Positions 23,822-34,813 of a stretch of DNA of 64,000 nucleotides are shown in pieces (the stretch's first letter is position 1; each line of letters begins with the position of its first letter). The notes under the pieces were generated by a model, which was given only the letters and a program-made list of their open reading frames with translations, was not told the origin of the DNA and ran no database searches. The stretch is from Saxidomus purpurata. Taxonomy: Eukaryota > Mollusca > Bivalvia > Venerida > Veneridae. Location: the NCBI GenBank assembly GCA_022818135.1, contig JAFMSR010000007.1:24183846-24247845 (forward strand), written 5' to 3'. The translations under genes were made by a program, and so were the position numbers.

Positions 23822-24224
23822 CTTTTTTTGACATTTGTTCAACAGCAGATTCTGTGGCTGTTACTTTTCCTTGCAAGTGCTGTAGCTCTAAACAGCAGTC
23901 ATTGCAGCTTGACTTGCTACTGTGCAGTAGATCAGACCATCCACCATATAGAGTATTACAGGCTCCAGTGATCTGGCCAGGACTTTCATGCGGGTAGCAT
24001 GGTCAAGGTAATTTGATGGGAGCTGATCCATTCAGAGAGGAATTCATCAAGCTCATATAATGTTCCTGAACTCTTGTACCAGTCATCATTTCTCTTCCAA
24101 CCATCTTGTAATGTACTGAATCCTGTCCAAGGACCAGCTTCCATCTGTCATGGGGTCTTGTCAAGCACAGGCATGGAACCCGACTCCCTGTTGACAGTTG
24201 CCGGGTATATCTGTATTTGTGGTC
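23822..24224 (-). pseudogene. Exon-like block, minus strand, frames broken
   Basis: The 403-bp block has a good acceptor (TTTTTTGTTCTTCTAG before 24224) and donor (AAAAAAAG|GTAAATAC after 23822). Protein-like segments occur in different frames: DGSWSLDRIQYITRWLEEK, then DWYKSSGTLYELDEFLSEW, then RMKVLARSLEPVILYMVDGL, and GACNTLYGGWSDLLHSS near the 3' end. The pieces cannot be joined without frameshifts. I do not recognise the family. It is either a decayed exon or a real exon with sequencing indels; the homopolymers at its edges make the latter possible. Confidence 0.4.
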
Positions 24225-24662
24225 CTAGAAGAACAAAAAATTACAGAGACAGCTTTTGTTCAGATGTAATTGATATACATTGAAAGATTTTAAAATAAAT
24301 CGGCACAAATGCTCAGCAAATGGAGATAAATTGTTGTGCACAAGCAACAGGTCCACAGCTTGAAGGTCATAGTTACAGACTGAGACACCACTTCAGGGGC
24401 ATTCATCACTTACAAATGACAGCTCCATTTCTTTCTTAAGTATAGTTACAATGCACAAGAAGAAATGGTTCAATAAATCTACTTTGCCACCAAGAGCATT
24501 GTGGTAATTCAATAAATAATTTTCTAAATAGATTATGAGGGAGCTATGTCTGAAAGAAAGTCTGATATGGTGTCTGATATGGATAGCTTGTCCAAACTTT
24601 AAACCATTATGTTAGTTTTCTACAGTTGACATTGATTTTATTTTTAAAGTCAGATAGAGATA
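24225..24662. other. Repeat fragments, no gene
   Basis: A segment at about 24355-24430 (AGCTTGAAGGTCATAGTTAC, then GAGACACCACTTC, GGGGCATTCATCACTTA) belongs to the same dispersed sequence as 18905 and the right end of 58190-58370. Confidence 0.5.
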
Positions 24663-25153
24663 CAGTCAAACTTGTATTAAGAGACTGCCTAAGGGAAAGG
24701 CCAGAACTGGTCGCTTAATAAAATGGTCTCTTAATACAAAGTATTACAGGAGACGGCAAACTTTTCCCATAAAATCATTCTTATGTCACGTGGTTATTTT
24801 CCATAAATAGCAAAATAGTTTGTATTTGAAAGTACCAAGTCAATAAATACCCGACAATTAACACATGCGGACATAAGGATGGACGATAATCCTTACGAGA
24901 TTTGACACCTCCTTGCCTAAATGCAACTTTAAAGCGGTCAGTTACCATAGAAATGACATGTTTGAACATAAATGGACGCCAAATACAAACAAAAGACCGA
25001 TTATTGGTCGCTAATTACTTGTCCCTAGTTGGGTTAGACAAAAGTCGCTTAATGCAATAGCAAAACAGTGTAAAATTGCTCTGGGGGATTCAAAAGCGGT
25101 CGCTTAAGACAAAGGTGGCTTAATACACATGGTCACATGGGCAAGTTCGACTG
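24663..25153. mobile_element. MITE flanked by TA (Tc1/mariner-like)
   Basis: The left end CAGTCAAACTTGTATTAAG and inverted right end CAGTCGAACTTGCCCATG are flanked by TA on both sides. The interior repeats GGTCGCTTAATA-like phrases in both orientations. About 490 bp long with no ORF of note. Confidence 0.8.
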
Positions 25154-25155
25154 TA

Positions 25156-28100
25156 TGTTGATGACCGGAAGTGTGATCCTGTGGCAAATAACTGAGAGAA
25201 GAAAAAAAAAGTTCCGATATACAGTAAACACTGTTTGCGATGATAATTATTACCCTTCCATCAAAATTACCGTTTTCTGATTGGTCAATGATACATAAAC
25301 AGATATAATATTAACATGCTTTAAACGACTTAAAAATTGAACAGAATCCATCAAAATTTAAGAAAGGGAAGGGCAATAAAATTGTTAATTGCTTTTTGAT
25401 GTGGTATATGAGGATATATTACCCTCCTCAACATAATATCACCCTCACCTAATGACTCAGGTAATATTAATCTAGGTGGGTAGTATATCCCAAAGTACCA
25501 CATCAAAAAAGCAAATTAGCATATATTATTCAGGGGACTAAGATATTTTATATTCTAATATCAGGCTATCGGAACAAACGGAACACTGACTCCGACCAGA
25601 AGTGACAGTACTGTAAACAGAAGTAACGTTTCAATAAAGGGAAAAAACATGTTCTGAATTAATATAATACATAAAATAATAAAGCATCATTAAAATGCCA
25701 AATATTTAGAAATAATAGATGGAAGTGCATGTGCCTGAAATATACATGACATACTGGTAAAACATCTTGAATATTCATAATCCTTAAAAAGAGAAAAAAA
25801 AAAAGAGAGTAGAAAACCATCTCTACCAATACTGAATAGTTCCTTCATTTGTGTTGATGTACATCAGTAAACATGAAACATATAGAAATTGCAATGAAAA
25901 AGCACCAATGACCTTTGTTTTCAGTTAATAGAGACACACACTATCATTAATTTTTAAGTAAATACATGCAAGAAATCTACCTAACATTTGCAATCTTATC
26001 GAATAAAAGTGACAGTTATTACTATGGAGCTTACTGTAGTTTACTTCTGGAATGTGAATGATGTTGTGGAGATTGTACCGCGATTGTGTTTGATAAAATA
26101 TTAAGCAAGATATACAGGTGCAATCATTTTTCATCTTATAGCAAGTTGTTAATTTATGCATCTTTCTTCTGTCTTTCAATTTTCCCATTTTAATTAATTT
26201 ATAGCGCTTTTCTATGCTACACAATATGGTGACACCTGTTACAATTCTTGTTGCTTCAGTTTGAACTGACTTCATATTTTGCTTCTCTTCTGAGACACAA
26301 GTGACCCAGACTGAGTCACTGTATCACAGTAGAAGCAGTATGAAGGACACCTAGAAATGAAAACATTCATTCTGACTTTTTTCATGAATTTAGTATAAAA
26401 TAAGTGTTAAAAAAGATGCCTTTAAAATTGACCTAGCATCACTGCTTTCATTCTCATGTTGTGTAGTAACTATGCAGTGGCATACATTATCAATATCAAA
26501 CTTTTGCTCAAAAAATAATGAAGACAAAGTTTTTGACATTTTCTAATGGAAATAAGTACAAATGTACAGCGAGTTAAAAGTGTATGAGCAACAGTCACTA
26601 AATGGTACAGAGACAATTATTATCATTTTCAGTAGTTTACTGGCCCTGGATAGAGCAGAGTCCCTGACTGACAAAGCACAAAGAGAGTGAGAACGTTGGT
26701 GTAAATTAAATGTCATCTTCAACTTTCCTGAAAGATCTGATTCATGGTTAACCATCATTCATCTCATTTCACATTACACAAATTCCAGTGTGGTGTCAAA
26801 CTCCAAATTATGATGGAAAACGGTTTAGCCAGGCCCTAAAAGTTAATGAAGTTTCAATGCTACAACTTCAGTATTTTTGGGCAGACTAAAATTTATGTCA
26901 TGCAGATAGTCCATGGTTCAAGTCTAAACTCAAAAATGTTTGGGGCAATGCTGGAATTTAATACCTTTGATATTTTCTGTTTGTTTTGGTTTGCTTTATA
27001 TTTTTGGGAATTTTGAATACATCTGGCTAAGCCATCTAATTATTAAAATGTTTGAATGTATTCAAGTTGTCCTACCTACACTGGATTATACACGAGTCTA
27101 GTGACAGGGTGTCTTCTTGTTTATCGCCTCTGAACCCATCATACTCCCAAGTCCTTTCTGGAACATGAGATATGCCGCACATTTCATCATCTCATGCAGG
27201 ACAGTCTCATTGCTTGAACTACTTTCATAATGCCATACACATTAATGAAAAAGTTGTGTGCAATCATCTCAAATATCTAGATGTATTTTAACATCTAATG
27301 CTGACACCTGCTATGAGTGACTATGTGCTATGTGTATAAACATTCTATTTTAGGACAAGAGTAACTTTGTTGTTCAACTAAAAGACTATTTTTAAATTTC
27401 AAGGGCACTGCTTATATGGAAATATTTATAAAATTCTATGATGAAATTAACCAATATTTTCCATATTATCTGGAATGAAAACCAACAAAGGAGCATTAAA
27501 CTAGAGACCATATTCTAAAGTACTAAATTCCAACAAAGTCTGGCATATGTTCAATGGCTGGAATTAACCAGCCTATTTTAGCAAGGCCTTTAATATTAAA
27601 TGGAATCACTTAAATGTTGCCCATACCATGTTACCTGTGAGCAGGTAAGGCTCTGTTTTATATCCTTAACTTATAATTATATTTCACAATTATGCACCAT
27701 TTTGATTTTCAACATTTGGTAAGAAAGTAACTAAATGTGGAAATGTTGTGACAGTAAAAATTTATATCATTTATTTGCTTACAGTAACATCTAGTGTACA
27801 ATTCAACAAAAATCTAATCCAATTCATTCATACCAGGGATGTTAAAAAAAAAAAAAAATGTACATCATAACTTTTGGTATCAAGTTTTTTTTTTTGAAAT
27901 TTTGTTGTTCACACACTTTAGCTAACTGCATTTTACTCAATTTTCATTATAAAATGTTAAAAGCTTTGTGTTGATTACTTTCTGAGGCCAATTTAGAACT
28001 GCACATCATCAGAATAATTATTAAGCTATCTTTTTGCACACTAATTTTATAGCAAATCATGAAAAATGATCAGAATGTTTGTTTTATTCTTAGCATGTCA

Positions 28101-29253
28101 TTCATAGGGCCTACTGGAATATAGTGAGCCAGTCTGGGATATTTGTATCTCGGAAGAGAAAGGAAATCATGATGCCAAAATCAAACTGAAACATCAAGAA
28201 TTGCAACAAGTTCTACCAGACTGTGTAAGAAGAAAAGCACTATAATGAACTAAAATTGGAAATTGAAAGACAGAAGAAAGTAACATATATTAACAAGTTG
28301 ATATAAGACGTAGAACAAAAAAAACTTTCATATCTTAATTCCTGATCAAACACAATAGCGATACAAATTCTCCACAATATAAATTACATTCCAGAAGTAA
28401 ATACATATCTTTAAAGAAACTCTTTATTCGCGTCAGGAACGCGCTTCTACTCGCCAACATCTCTCAGTCTGACTTTGGCGTACAATAACACAAAGGAACG
28501 ACACATTAGCACTGTTCTTTTACATGTTTCATTTTTTTTCAGGGATTAAAAATATTCAAGATGTTTTATAATTACTTTGTGTATATTTCATGAACATGCA
28601 CTTCCATGTATGATTTCTATATAATTATCAAGTATTTCAAAGCTGCTTTATTAATATTTTGTGGCTGCTATTAAAGCTACTCGCTGTCAGATCTTGTTGA
28701 AAAAAATAAGGTTCTTCGAACTGTCTGAAATTAAAATATTTTAGAAGAAATATAATATAAATTCTTGTAAAGCAATTCTGTATTTTTGAAATTATATGCT
28801 ACCAAATTGTAAGGTTTACAAACATTTTTGAAATTGCACCATAAACATACAGTGTAGTGGTGCCGTAAAACCAAGATCATCAACATTTTCAATGGCTATG
28901 TAGATTTTTTACTTGTGATGTTTATTCTAACCATTACATTTACATTTTATGTTTCAGTTTATCATTTTTGAGAAATCTTTTCAGCATAAACTAGATTAAA
29001 ACGAGCAGCTTTAAACATCAGAACATTCTCTCATGTTTTTTTTCCTTTATTGATACTTTACTTCTACTTCCAGTACTGTCACTTCTGGTGGCAGTTAGTT
29101 CTACGTTTGTTCTGATATCTTGATATGAGAATATAAATATTTTGGTCCCCTATTGTTACAAGCACAGTTTACTGAAGCACAGTTTACTGTATGTAGGAAA
29201 GTCTTTTCTTCCCTCTGTTATTTGCCACAGGTAAACTCTTCCAGTCATCAACA
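25156..29253. mobile_element. 4.1-kb imperfect inverted-repeat element (copy 2, outer part intact)
   Basis: The left end TGTTGATGACCGGAAGTG matches the inverted right end TGTTGATGACTGGAAGAG (at 29253). Matches then continue inward as a ladder: GTGGCAAATAAC, ATACAGTAAAC, ACCAGAAGTGACAGTACTG, TGGAAGTGCATG, AAAACATCTTGAATATT, TTTACTTCTGGAATGT and TTTCTTCTGTCTTTCAATTT. Arms reach roughly 26.5 kb and 27.9 kb, so they are about 1.2-1.4 kb each. The left arm has an insertion (about 25244-25525) that the right arm lacks. Its inner 2.1 kb (26193-28250) is homologous to 12741-14975. No transposase is visible. Confidence 0.8.
25244..25525. mobile_element. Small palindromic insertion in the left arm
   Basis: It is absent from the matching place in the right arm. 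It contains an inverted pair, TTGCTTTTTGATGTGGTA (about 25389) and TACCACATCAAAAAAGCAA (about 25497-25515), so it looks like a MITE-like insertion. Confidence 0.6.
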
Positions 29254-29289
29254 TCTCTCCGTCTGACTTTAACTAGACGTGATAGAATT

Positions 29290-29532
29290 GTATTTTTCAA
29301 GTTATGCTCCAGACAAGGAAATGTAACAAAGGGCAATACCTCTGTAACTAGTCAAGATAGAGTTATATATGTAATTCCTGTACACTGCACTTTCTCAATG
29401 TGCTTGGCCATTGTATAAGTTGTATTGAATTCCAGTTTTTAAGATATGCTCTGGACAAGAAAAATGCAACTAACTGACGGGCCAACCACAGGGTGACTCC
29501 TATTAAACCCCTTTGTTTGGCAGGGGTATAAT
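29290..29532 (+). mobile_element. Family I fragment with terminal hairpin
   Basis: One 145-bp unit (CAATACCTCTGTAACTAG, TGCACTTTCTCAATGTGC, TTGTATTGAATTC) leads to GGACAAGAAAAATGCAAC and a hairpin of ATTAAACCCC against GGGGTATAAT. A family A element follows immediately. Confidence 0.7.
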
Positions 29533-29721
29533 ACAAGAGGGCCAAAATGGCCTTATATCACTCACCTGTATATCAACTGCCAATAATACAAGGGACTATG
29601 ATATTAGCATAATTCATAGAGGTCCACTACACAGTGCTTTAAGTAACATTCCAAATATCTAAGCTCTTCCTGTGAGCCTTGTGCTTTTTTAAGTTTTCCC
29701 ATTTAGGATGTAGTTCCTTCA
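29533..29721 (+). mobile_element. Truncated family A element (head only)
   Basis: ACAAGAGGGCCAAAATGGCC and a partial unit (CATAGAGGTCCACTACACA, ATCTAAGCTCTT) are cut off where the next element begins. Confidence 0.7.
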
Positions 29722-29924
29722 TACTGTAAACCTAGAAATATTCGCAGCGCCTTTCTTTCGCGTTGTACCGTTGTAGCACATTTACGCGACTACAAATGTT
29801 GGCGTTCCATCGGTATCGCGGAATTCGTGAATATTAAAGAGCAAATCCTTTTCTAATGATTAATTTAAACTTACGGTGAGCAGAACTTGTCATAAATTTT
29901 GATCAGACTATAAGAAACTTTCAC

Positions 29925-30058
29925 TGGTTGCATGTGCAGATGGGAATATCTGGCTCGAGGGTAACTGCTTTTGGCAGTAACGAGGCTCTGCCGAGTTACC
30001 GCCAAAACAGTTACCCTTGAGCCGGATATTCTCATCTGCACATGCAGCCAGTGATAGA
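29925..30058. repeat. Long palindrome with a CGAGGCTCTGCCGAG centre
   Basis: The left arm (TGCATGTGCAGATGGGAATA, TCTGGCTCGAGGGTAACTG) pairs with the right arm (CAGTTACCCTTGAGCC, GGATATTCTCATCTGCACAT) over about 55 bases, with a centre of about 25 bases. Almost the same centre occurs in the palindromes near 59200. Confidence 0.85.
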
Positions 30059-30559
30059 TTCTTTTTCTTGCATACCATTTTCTACTAAAAGTAGCAGAAA
30101 TAAAATTACATTAATAAATTAAATTTACACGCTATTTCCTTGTAGTAATGTACAAATTTAGATATTCATTCATAAAAGTAGTTCGTTCTGATATAATTAA
30201 GGGGGTGTAAGATGAGATTTTCCAGCACTGGTAAAAACTGCTGATATCCCAATCTGGTATGCAAGAAAAATATATCAATCATACTATGTGGAAACTGGAC
30301 AATGGATGCACAAGGTAAGTTACACTCATTTTCATTTTCTTGAGACCCCCTTTAACTGCGGTCATTAAAATATTTTTTAATTCAAAATTCATGATAATAT
30401 CAATTGAATTAATAGCTGAAAGCATTATTTTCTCACTTGTATTGTGCGATACCAAACAATTCATTCATAGTCTAAATATTGGCTTTCCATTATTCACACT
30501 TTTCTCACCTTTCAAGTGGATGTTACAGTGACTTGGTTACTTCAGTTATTCAATACAGT

Positions 30560-30745
30560 ACAGGAATCACGCTAGCCCAGACTCATAGAGAGAAGTGACT
30601 TCTCCCTACAGAGACATTAGGGAGAAGTTTTTCAGAACAGGGAAAAATAGAGCGACTTTGTTTTCACTTTTCTATGCGATCACGGCGAAATGGCCGGGGA
30701 TACGGCGACTATTTCGCCCACGTCGCCCTCAAACGTGATCCCTGC
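30560..30745. mobile_element. MITE with CAGGGATCACG-type ends
   Basis: The left CAGGAATCACGCT and inverted right CAGGGATCACGTT are terminal inverted repeats. The inner phrase (AGAGACATTAGG, TTTTTCAGAACAGGG, AAGTGACTTCTCC) recurs at 63807-63895, giving a second copy. Confidence 0.6.
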
Positions 30746-31093
30746 AGAAGACAATTTGTTTTTGTACTGTTTAGCAGCCGACTGCTTCCTAAATGCTGTA
30801 CAATGTACAATATGGGAATTAAAAACAAACTGTGTTCAGCTATAAGTATGGTATTTTGTCCGATATACGACCGTTCATCCTCCATGGTTCCGTTCGGTAC
30901 CTGTTTTTAGGCACAACCAACAGACCAATATTAGCAAATTGTCGAGGTGGAAAAAAAGTTTACCTTGATGAAAAGCTAGAAACTTTGCGATTTCATCGCA
31001 AGTGACGATTTTGTGACTACTGAAGTTTGCGAATCGACTGTGTAGCAGTTTCGCTTACTTAAAACGCACGAAATAATTTCTAGGTTTACAGTA

Positions 31094-31422
31094 ATCTATT
31101 TAGAAAATTATTCATTGATTTACAACAATGCTCTGATGGCAAAACAGAAATAGTTAACCACTTTCTTCTTGTGAGTTGCATTTATACTTAAGAAATAACA
31201 AAAGCTGTCATTTGTAAGTGAAGAATACCCCCAGTGGTGTATCAGTCTGTGACCATGACCTTCAAGCTGTGGACCCGTTGCTTGTGCACAACAATTTATG
31301 TTAAAGAATACAGTCAATATTATTAATAATAATAATTATAATCATATAATCTTAAGATTTGATAAAGTTTTGGGCTAAAATTAAAATATGCATGGCCCCT
31401 GAAGACTATAAAATAGGCTTAC
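31094..31422. other. Repeat fragment, no gene
   Basis: About 31205-31290 holds the inverted GACCTTCAAGCTGTGGACC segment seen near 24350 and 18905. A small AT-rich tract lies at 31321-31345. Confidence 0.4.
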
Positions 31423-31607
31423 CTTTGTATATTTGACCCAAAAGTGACTCACAAATAGTGGCTTCATAGTTAAAGCAAAGGTGTATCTATTATTTCTTTT
31501 CAGAGGTGTGGAAGAGGCAATTAACGAAGGTGTCCCTTGTGATGTCATAGGCAACTGGAATTCTTTGTCGCATGGTACTTGTATCTTCAAAAATGTCTCC
31601 TGTTTTC
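31423..31607 (-). CDS. Candidate exon of an unidentified gene
   Basis: A strong acceptor (AATTTATTTCAG before 31607) and donor (ACAAAG|GTAAGC after 31423) bound a 185-bp block that is fully open in one frame (phase 1 in, phase 0 out). It reads KQETFLKIQVPCDKEFQLPM, then TSQGTPSLIASSTPLKR and FALTMKPLFVSHFWVKYTK. I do not recognise the family. Other minus-strand exon-like blocks lie upstream (38470-38607) and downstream (23822-24224) and could be parts of one old or real gene. Confidence 0.4.
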
Positions 31608-31629
31608 CTGAAATAAATTGAAACAAAAA

Positions 31630-31723
31630 TACCTTAGTGGGCAGCTTTATTTGCAGACCAATGAAAATGGGACTTTGCATGTACATTCCTTTTCATTTGA
31701 AGGCAAATAAAGCTGCCCACTAG
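31630..31723. repeat. Palindrome with ~22-bp arms
   Basis: AGTGGGCAGCTTTATTTGC and GCAAATAAAGCTGCCCACT form the outer arms, and AATGAAAA with TTTTCATT pairs inside. It sits just upstream of the minus-strand exon candidate. Confidence 0.85.
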
Positions 31724-32322
31724 GTATTCATTATGTTCTTAATAAAATGGCATACTCATTCTGTCAAAAAAGCCATACTTTTGAGTCATTCTTGGGCTCA
31801 AACTCTCTTGTTTAATTTTTAAGACATTAAGATCTGAAAAGTACCTGTATCAAAAAAACACATATTGAAATGCAATACAGATGACTATAGATATGACTGT
31901 TGTAGCTACTCTTAACATGAAATGCCTGATTTTGAACTCTAAAAACTACATCTCCTAAGATGGAATTGTATCTCCTAAGATGGAATTGTCTTGTGTAAGC
32001 ATTATTCCTTTCTAGCATTATTATATTCTTCCTTGAACAAAATACTTTGTTAATTGATTGGCATAATTAGTTTTTAGGTCAGTCCTTTAAATGAAGCAAA
32101 CTCACTCACAACTTAAAAGAAATCTGATAAAAAAATGAAATTTTTTAGTCCGAAAGTACGGTAGGAGAAAATTTACCAGATTGCCATTTCGAGTCAGTAT
32201 AAGCCAGCTTTACAAGTGAGATTTTAAACGAATGATCAGTATTGTGTGCCCCAGAGGTAGTGAACGTCTCGTAACTAGGTCACGGCCACATCAGAGAGAT
32301 AGAGAAGGGGCGGGCCAAAAAA
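31724..32322. other. No recognised gene
   Basis: Only a short doublet (ATCTCCTAAGATGGAATTGT, twice, about 31950-31988) is seen. Confidence 0.4.
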
Positions 32323-32830
32323 CACAACTAGGCGTAATTTAGCACACCAGCCCCGGTGGATCAACAAACACAACTAGGCGTAAGTTGATGCACCCGTCAT
32401 GAGAGGGCCAACACAGGACTGTTTATACCATGCTAGCTCACCTCCCACTCCGTAACACCTTTCGTGAGTGGGCCAACATGGGCTGATGTCCCAATGTTAG
32501 CACACCACCCCCGGTGGATCATCAAACACAACTAGGCGTAAGTTGATGCACCCGTCATGAGAGGGCCAACACAAGACTGTTTATACCATGCTAGCTCACC
32601 TCCCACTCCGAACACCTTTCGTGAGTGGGCCAACATGGGCTGATGTCCCAATGTTAGCACACCACCCCCGGGGGATCAACAAACACAACTAGGCGTAAGT
32701 TGATGCACTCATTGTGAGAGGGCCAACACGGGACTGGTTATACCGTGCTAGCTCGCCTCCCACTCTGTTACACCTGTCGTGAGCGGGCCAACATGGGCTG
32801 ACGTCCCAATGATAGCACACCACTCACTCC
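32323..32830. repeat. 158-bp tandem satellite, about 3 units
   Basis: CACAACTAGGCGTAAGTTGA starts units at 32369, 32527 and 32684 (158 and 157 apart), with a partial copy at 32323. Units share GAGAGGGCCAACAC, ACCATGCTAGCTC, CTCCCACTC and GTGGGCCAACATGGGC. No ORF crosses the array. Confidence 0.9.
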
Positions 32831-33004
32831 AGAGTAGCCTTGTACCCGATGTGACTCTGTAACTTCGTCAGGAGCAGGGGTACCAGCCCCATTGCCCAAC
32901 AGCATTCCCAGAGCACACGCCACTTCACATTCATCTTCAATCTCCCCAAGTCAACTGGCAAAGATAGAATTTAGAGTCTGAAATAGCCCGAACAAGGGCT
33001 TGTA
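32831..33004. other. No recognised feature
   Basis: A GC-richer short flank after the satellite. Confidence 0.3.
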
Positions 33005-34030
33005 AACAGTCATCTAAATTATCCTACTGCCTTATGAGAAGCTTTCGATAAAAACAATTGGCCTAAACTGTCCTTAAAGATGTATTCAAATGGCATGAAT
33101 GCGTTTGTTTCTGAAACTACAATAATAACCTTCTTGTCCTATGACTATTATATATAATCTCACTGACTTGCTTTCACTCTAAAAAGCTCTGGATACTGGG
33201 CTATAACTATACTGGACAGCCTACTGGGTACATTGAATATCTCATTTTAAGACCAGCTAATAAGATACTAAATTTGTGCCCAACCTAGGAAGCCTGCTTG
33301 GCATAGCCAGCTTGAAGACAGACTAACCATAAAGCACATTCAGAGGGAGTAGTCGCGGGAAGACAGAAAAAAATTTGCAAAAGCAAGTATTGAGATTACA
33401 GACCTACAAATATGTCAACAGTTTAGCAAAAAAAGGTCAAAAGACCAAAAACCAAACTGTTGTATAGTGACTGACCTAAAAACCATCAAATGATCTTTGT
33501 GCATACACTTTATAAGATGTTAACCACTAGCTATCTTTCTCTAAGGCAATCAACTTGTGCCTAACCCTGAAAGCTTGCTAGTTTCAGATTTTATCACATT
33601 TGTACAAAAAAATCATAAACGAAATCTTAACAAATTCAAACTGTGTTCTTATTAAAAGATATCAGAAGACTTTTCAATGATAAGTATCCTAAGGCCAATT
33701 AAGGCTCATGTACAGAAGAACCATCACTGTTTACATTGTACATACTTCAAAATGAACCTAATACCCAGTGAGAAGTTGAATTTGTCACAAATTAGTAGCT
33801 TGAATGGTCCTTAAAATTAACCTACTAGCTAACGAGAAGTTTTTGTCAAAAATGAGTTTCCTCAATAATCCTTCAAATGTACCTACTACCATAAGAGAAG
33901 CTTTTGTGAAAAAAGAGTTTCCTGAAGAATCCTTAATAGAACCTACTACCCTATGAGGGTTTTTGTCAAAAACGAGTTGCCTGAAAATTCTTTAAATTTA
34001 CCTACTACCCTATGAGAAGCTTTAAATGGT
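33005..34030. repeat. Degenerate ~62-bp minisatellite
   Basis: Units follow the pattern ACCTACTACCCTATGAGAAG, TTTTGTCAAAAA, GAGTTTCCTGAA, TCCTTAAA. The clearest copies begin near 33755, 33820, 33882, 33940 and 34000. An older copy is near 33025, and decayed ones may lie between. Confidence 0.7.
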
Positions 34031-34581
34031 ATTAAGACTGTTATAGCACCTTGGAACCTTGACTTTGTTACACTTTTACTTCTATAACCTCCTACCACTT
34101 CCTTTCATGGCATGTGCTACTAGCCGTTAGACTTTGACTTCACATTGTCTTGACATGTTTTTCACAACAATACACATTAAGTTACTTATATGGTCCTTAA
34201 AGGATGAACATTCTTCCTTAACAGAAATCTTAACCTTAATATAAGCATTTGTGGAAAAATGGCAAGATCAAATTGGTCTTTACATAAACAAGCTATCTTA
34301 AAGAGGTAACAGGTGAAAAAAATCCTTAAAGTAACTTTCTTTATGATACAGATTAATGTACACAGAGGCCATACCTTAATACATGTATCAAAATGTCCTT
34401 AATATTTTGTCTCAGAAGCTCATGGCATTAAAAAAAAAAACCAATCTTCTATTCTGATGAAATTCTAATTTAATAATACATTTATTAAAAAAAAAATAAA
34501 AATAAAAAAATATCATCTTTAACAGTCCTCAAAGGCTTACTAAAAATGTGTAATGTACTGTAGTTATTTGCAACAAAACTG
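34031..34581. other. No recognised gene
   Basis: AT-rich DNA with A-rich runs at 34430 and 34487-34510. Confidence 0.4.
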
Positions 34582-34781
34582 TAATGGTGTCACAACTGCT
34601 CCTCCTGATATGCATATCTGAAGTTTATCAAAATTCTTCAAAGGGGGGAAAAGAAAGAGAGGAAAGGTTTCAATGTAAGTCGCTTGGGAGCCAGCAGGTT
34701 GCCGCTGGGGTCATGAGTTTCACAATTCAAGGGAGTTACAGACCACTTTCCGTTGACGCCCCCCGCCCCCGCCCCCCCCCC

Positions 34782-34813
<32 letters not shown>

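Larger units (their letters stand above)
29722..31093. mobile_element. 1.4-kb element with TACTGTAAACCTAGAAAT inverted ends
   Basis: The left end TACTGTAAACCTAGAAATAT and inverted right end TACTGTAAACCTAGAAATTA are flanked by or include TA. The interior holds two nested palindromic pieces, and the ORFs inside show no transposase motif. It is probably a non-autonomous TA-inserting element. Confidence 0.75.
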
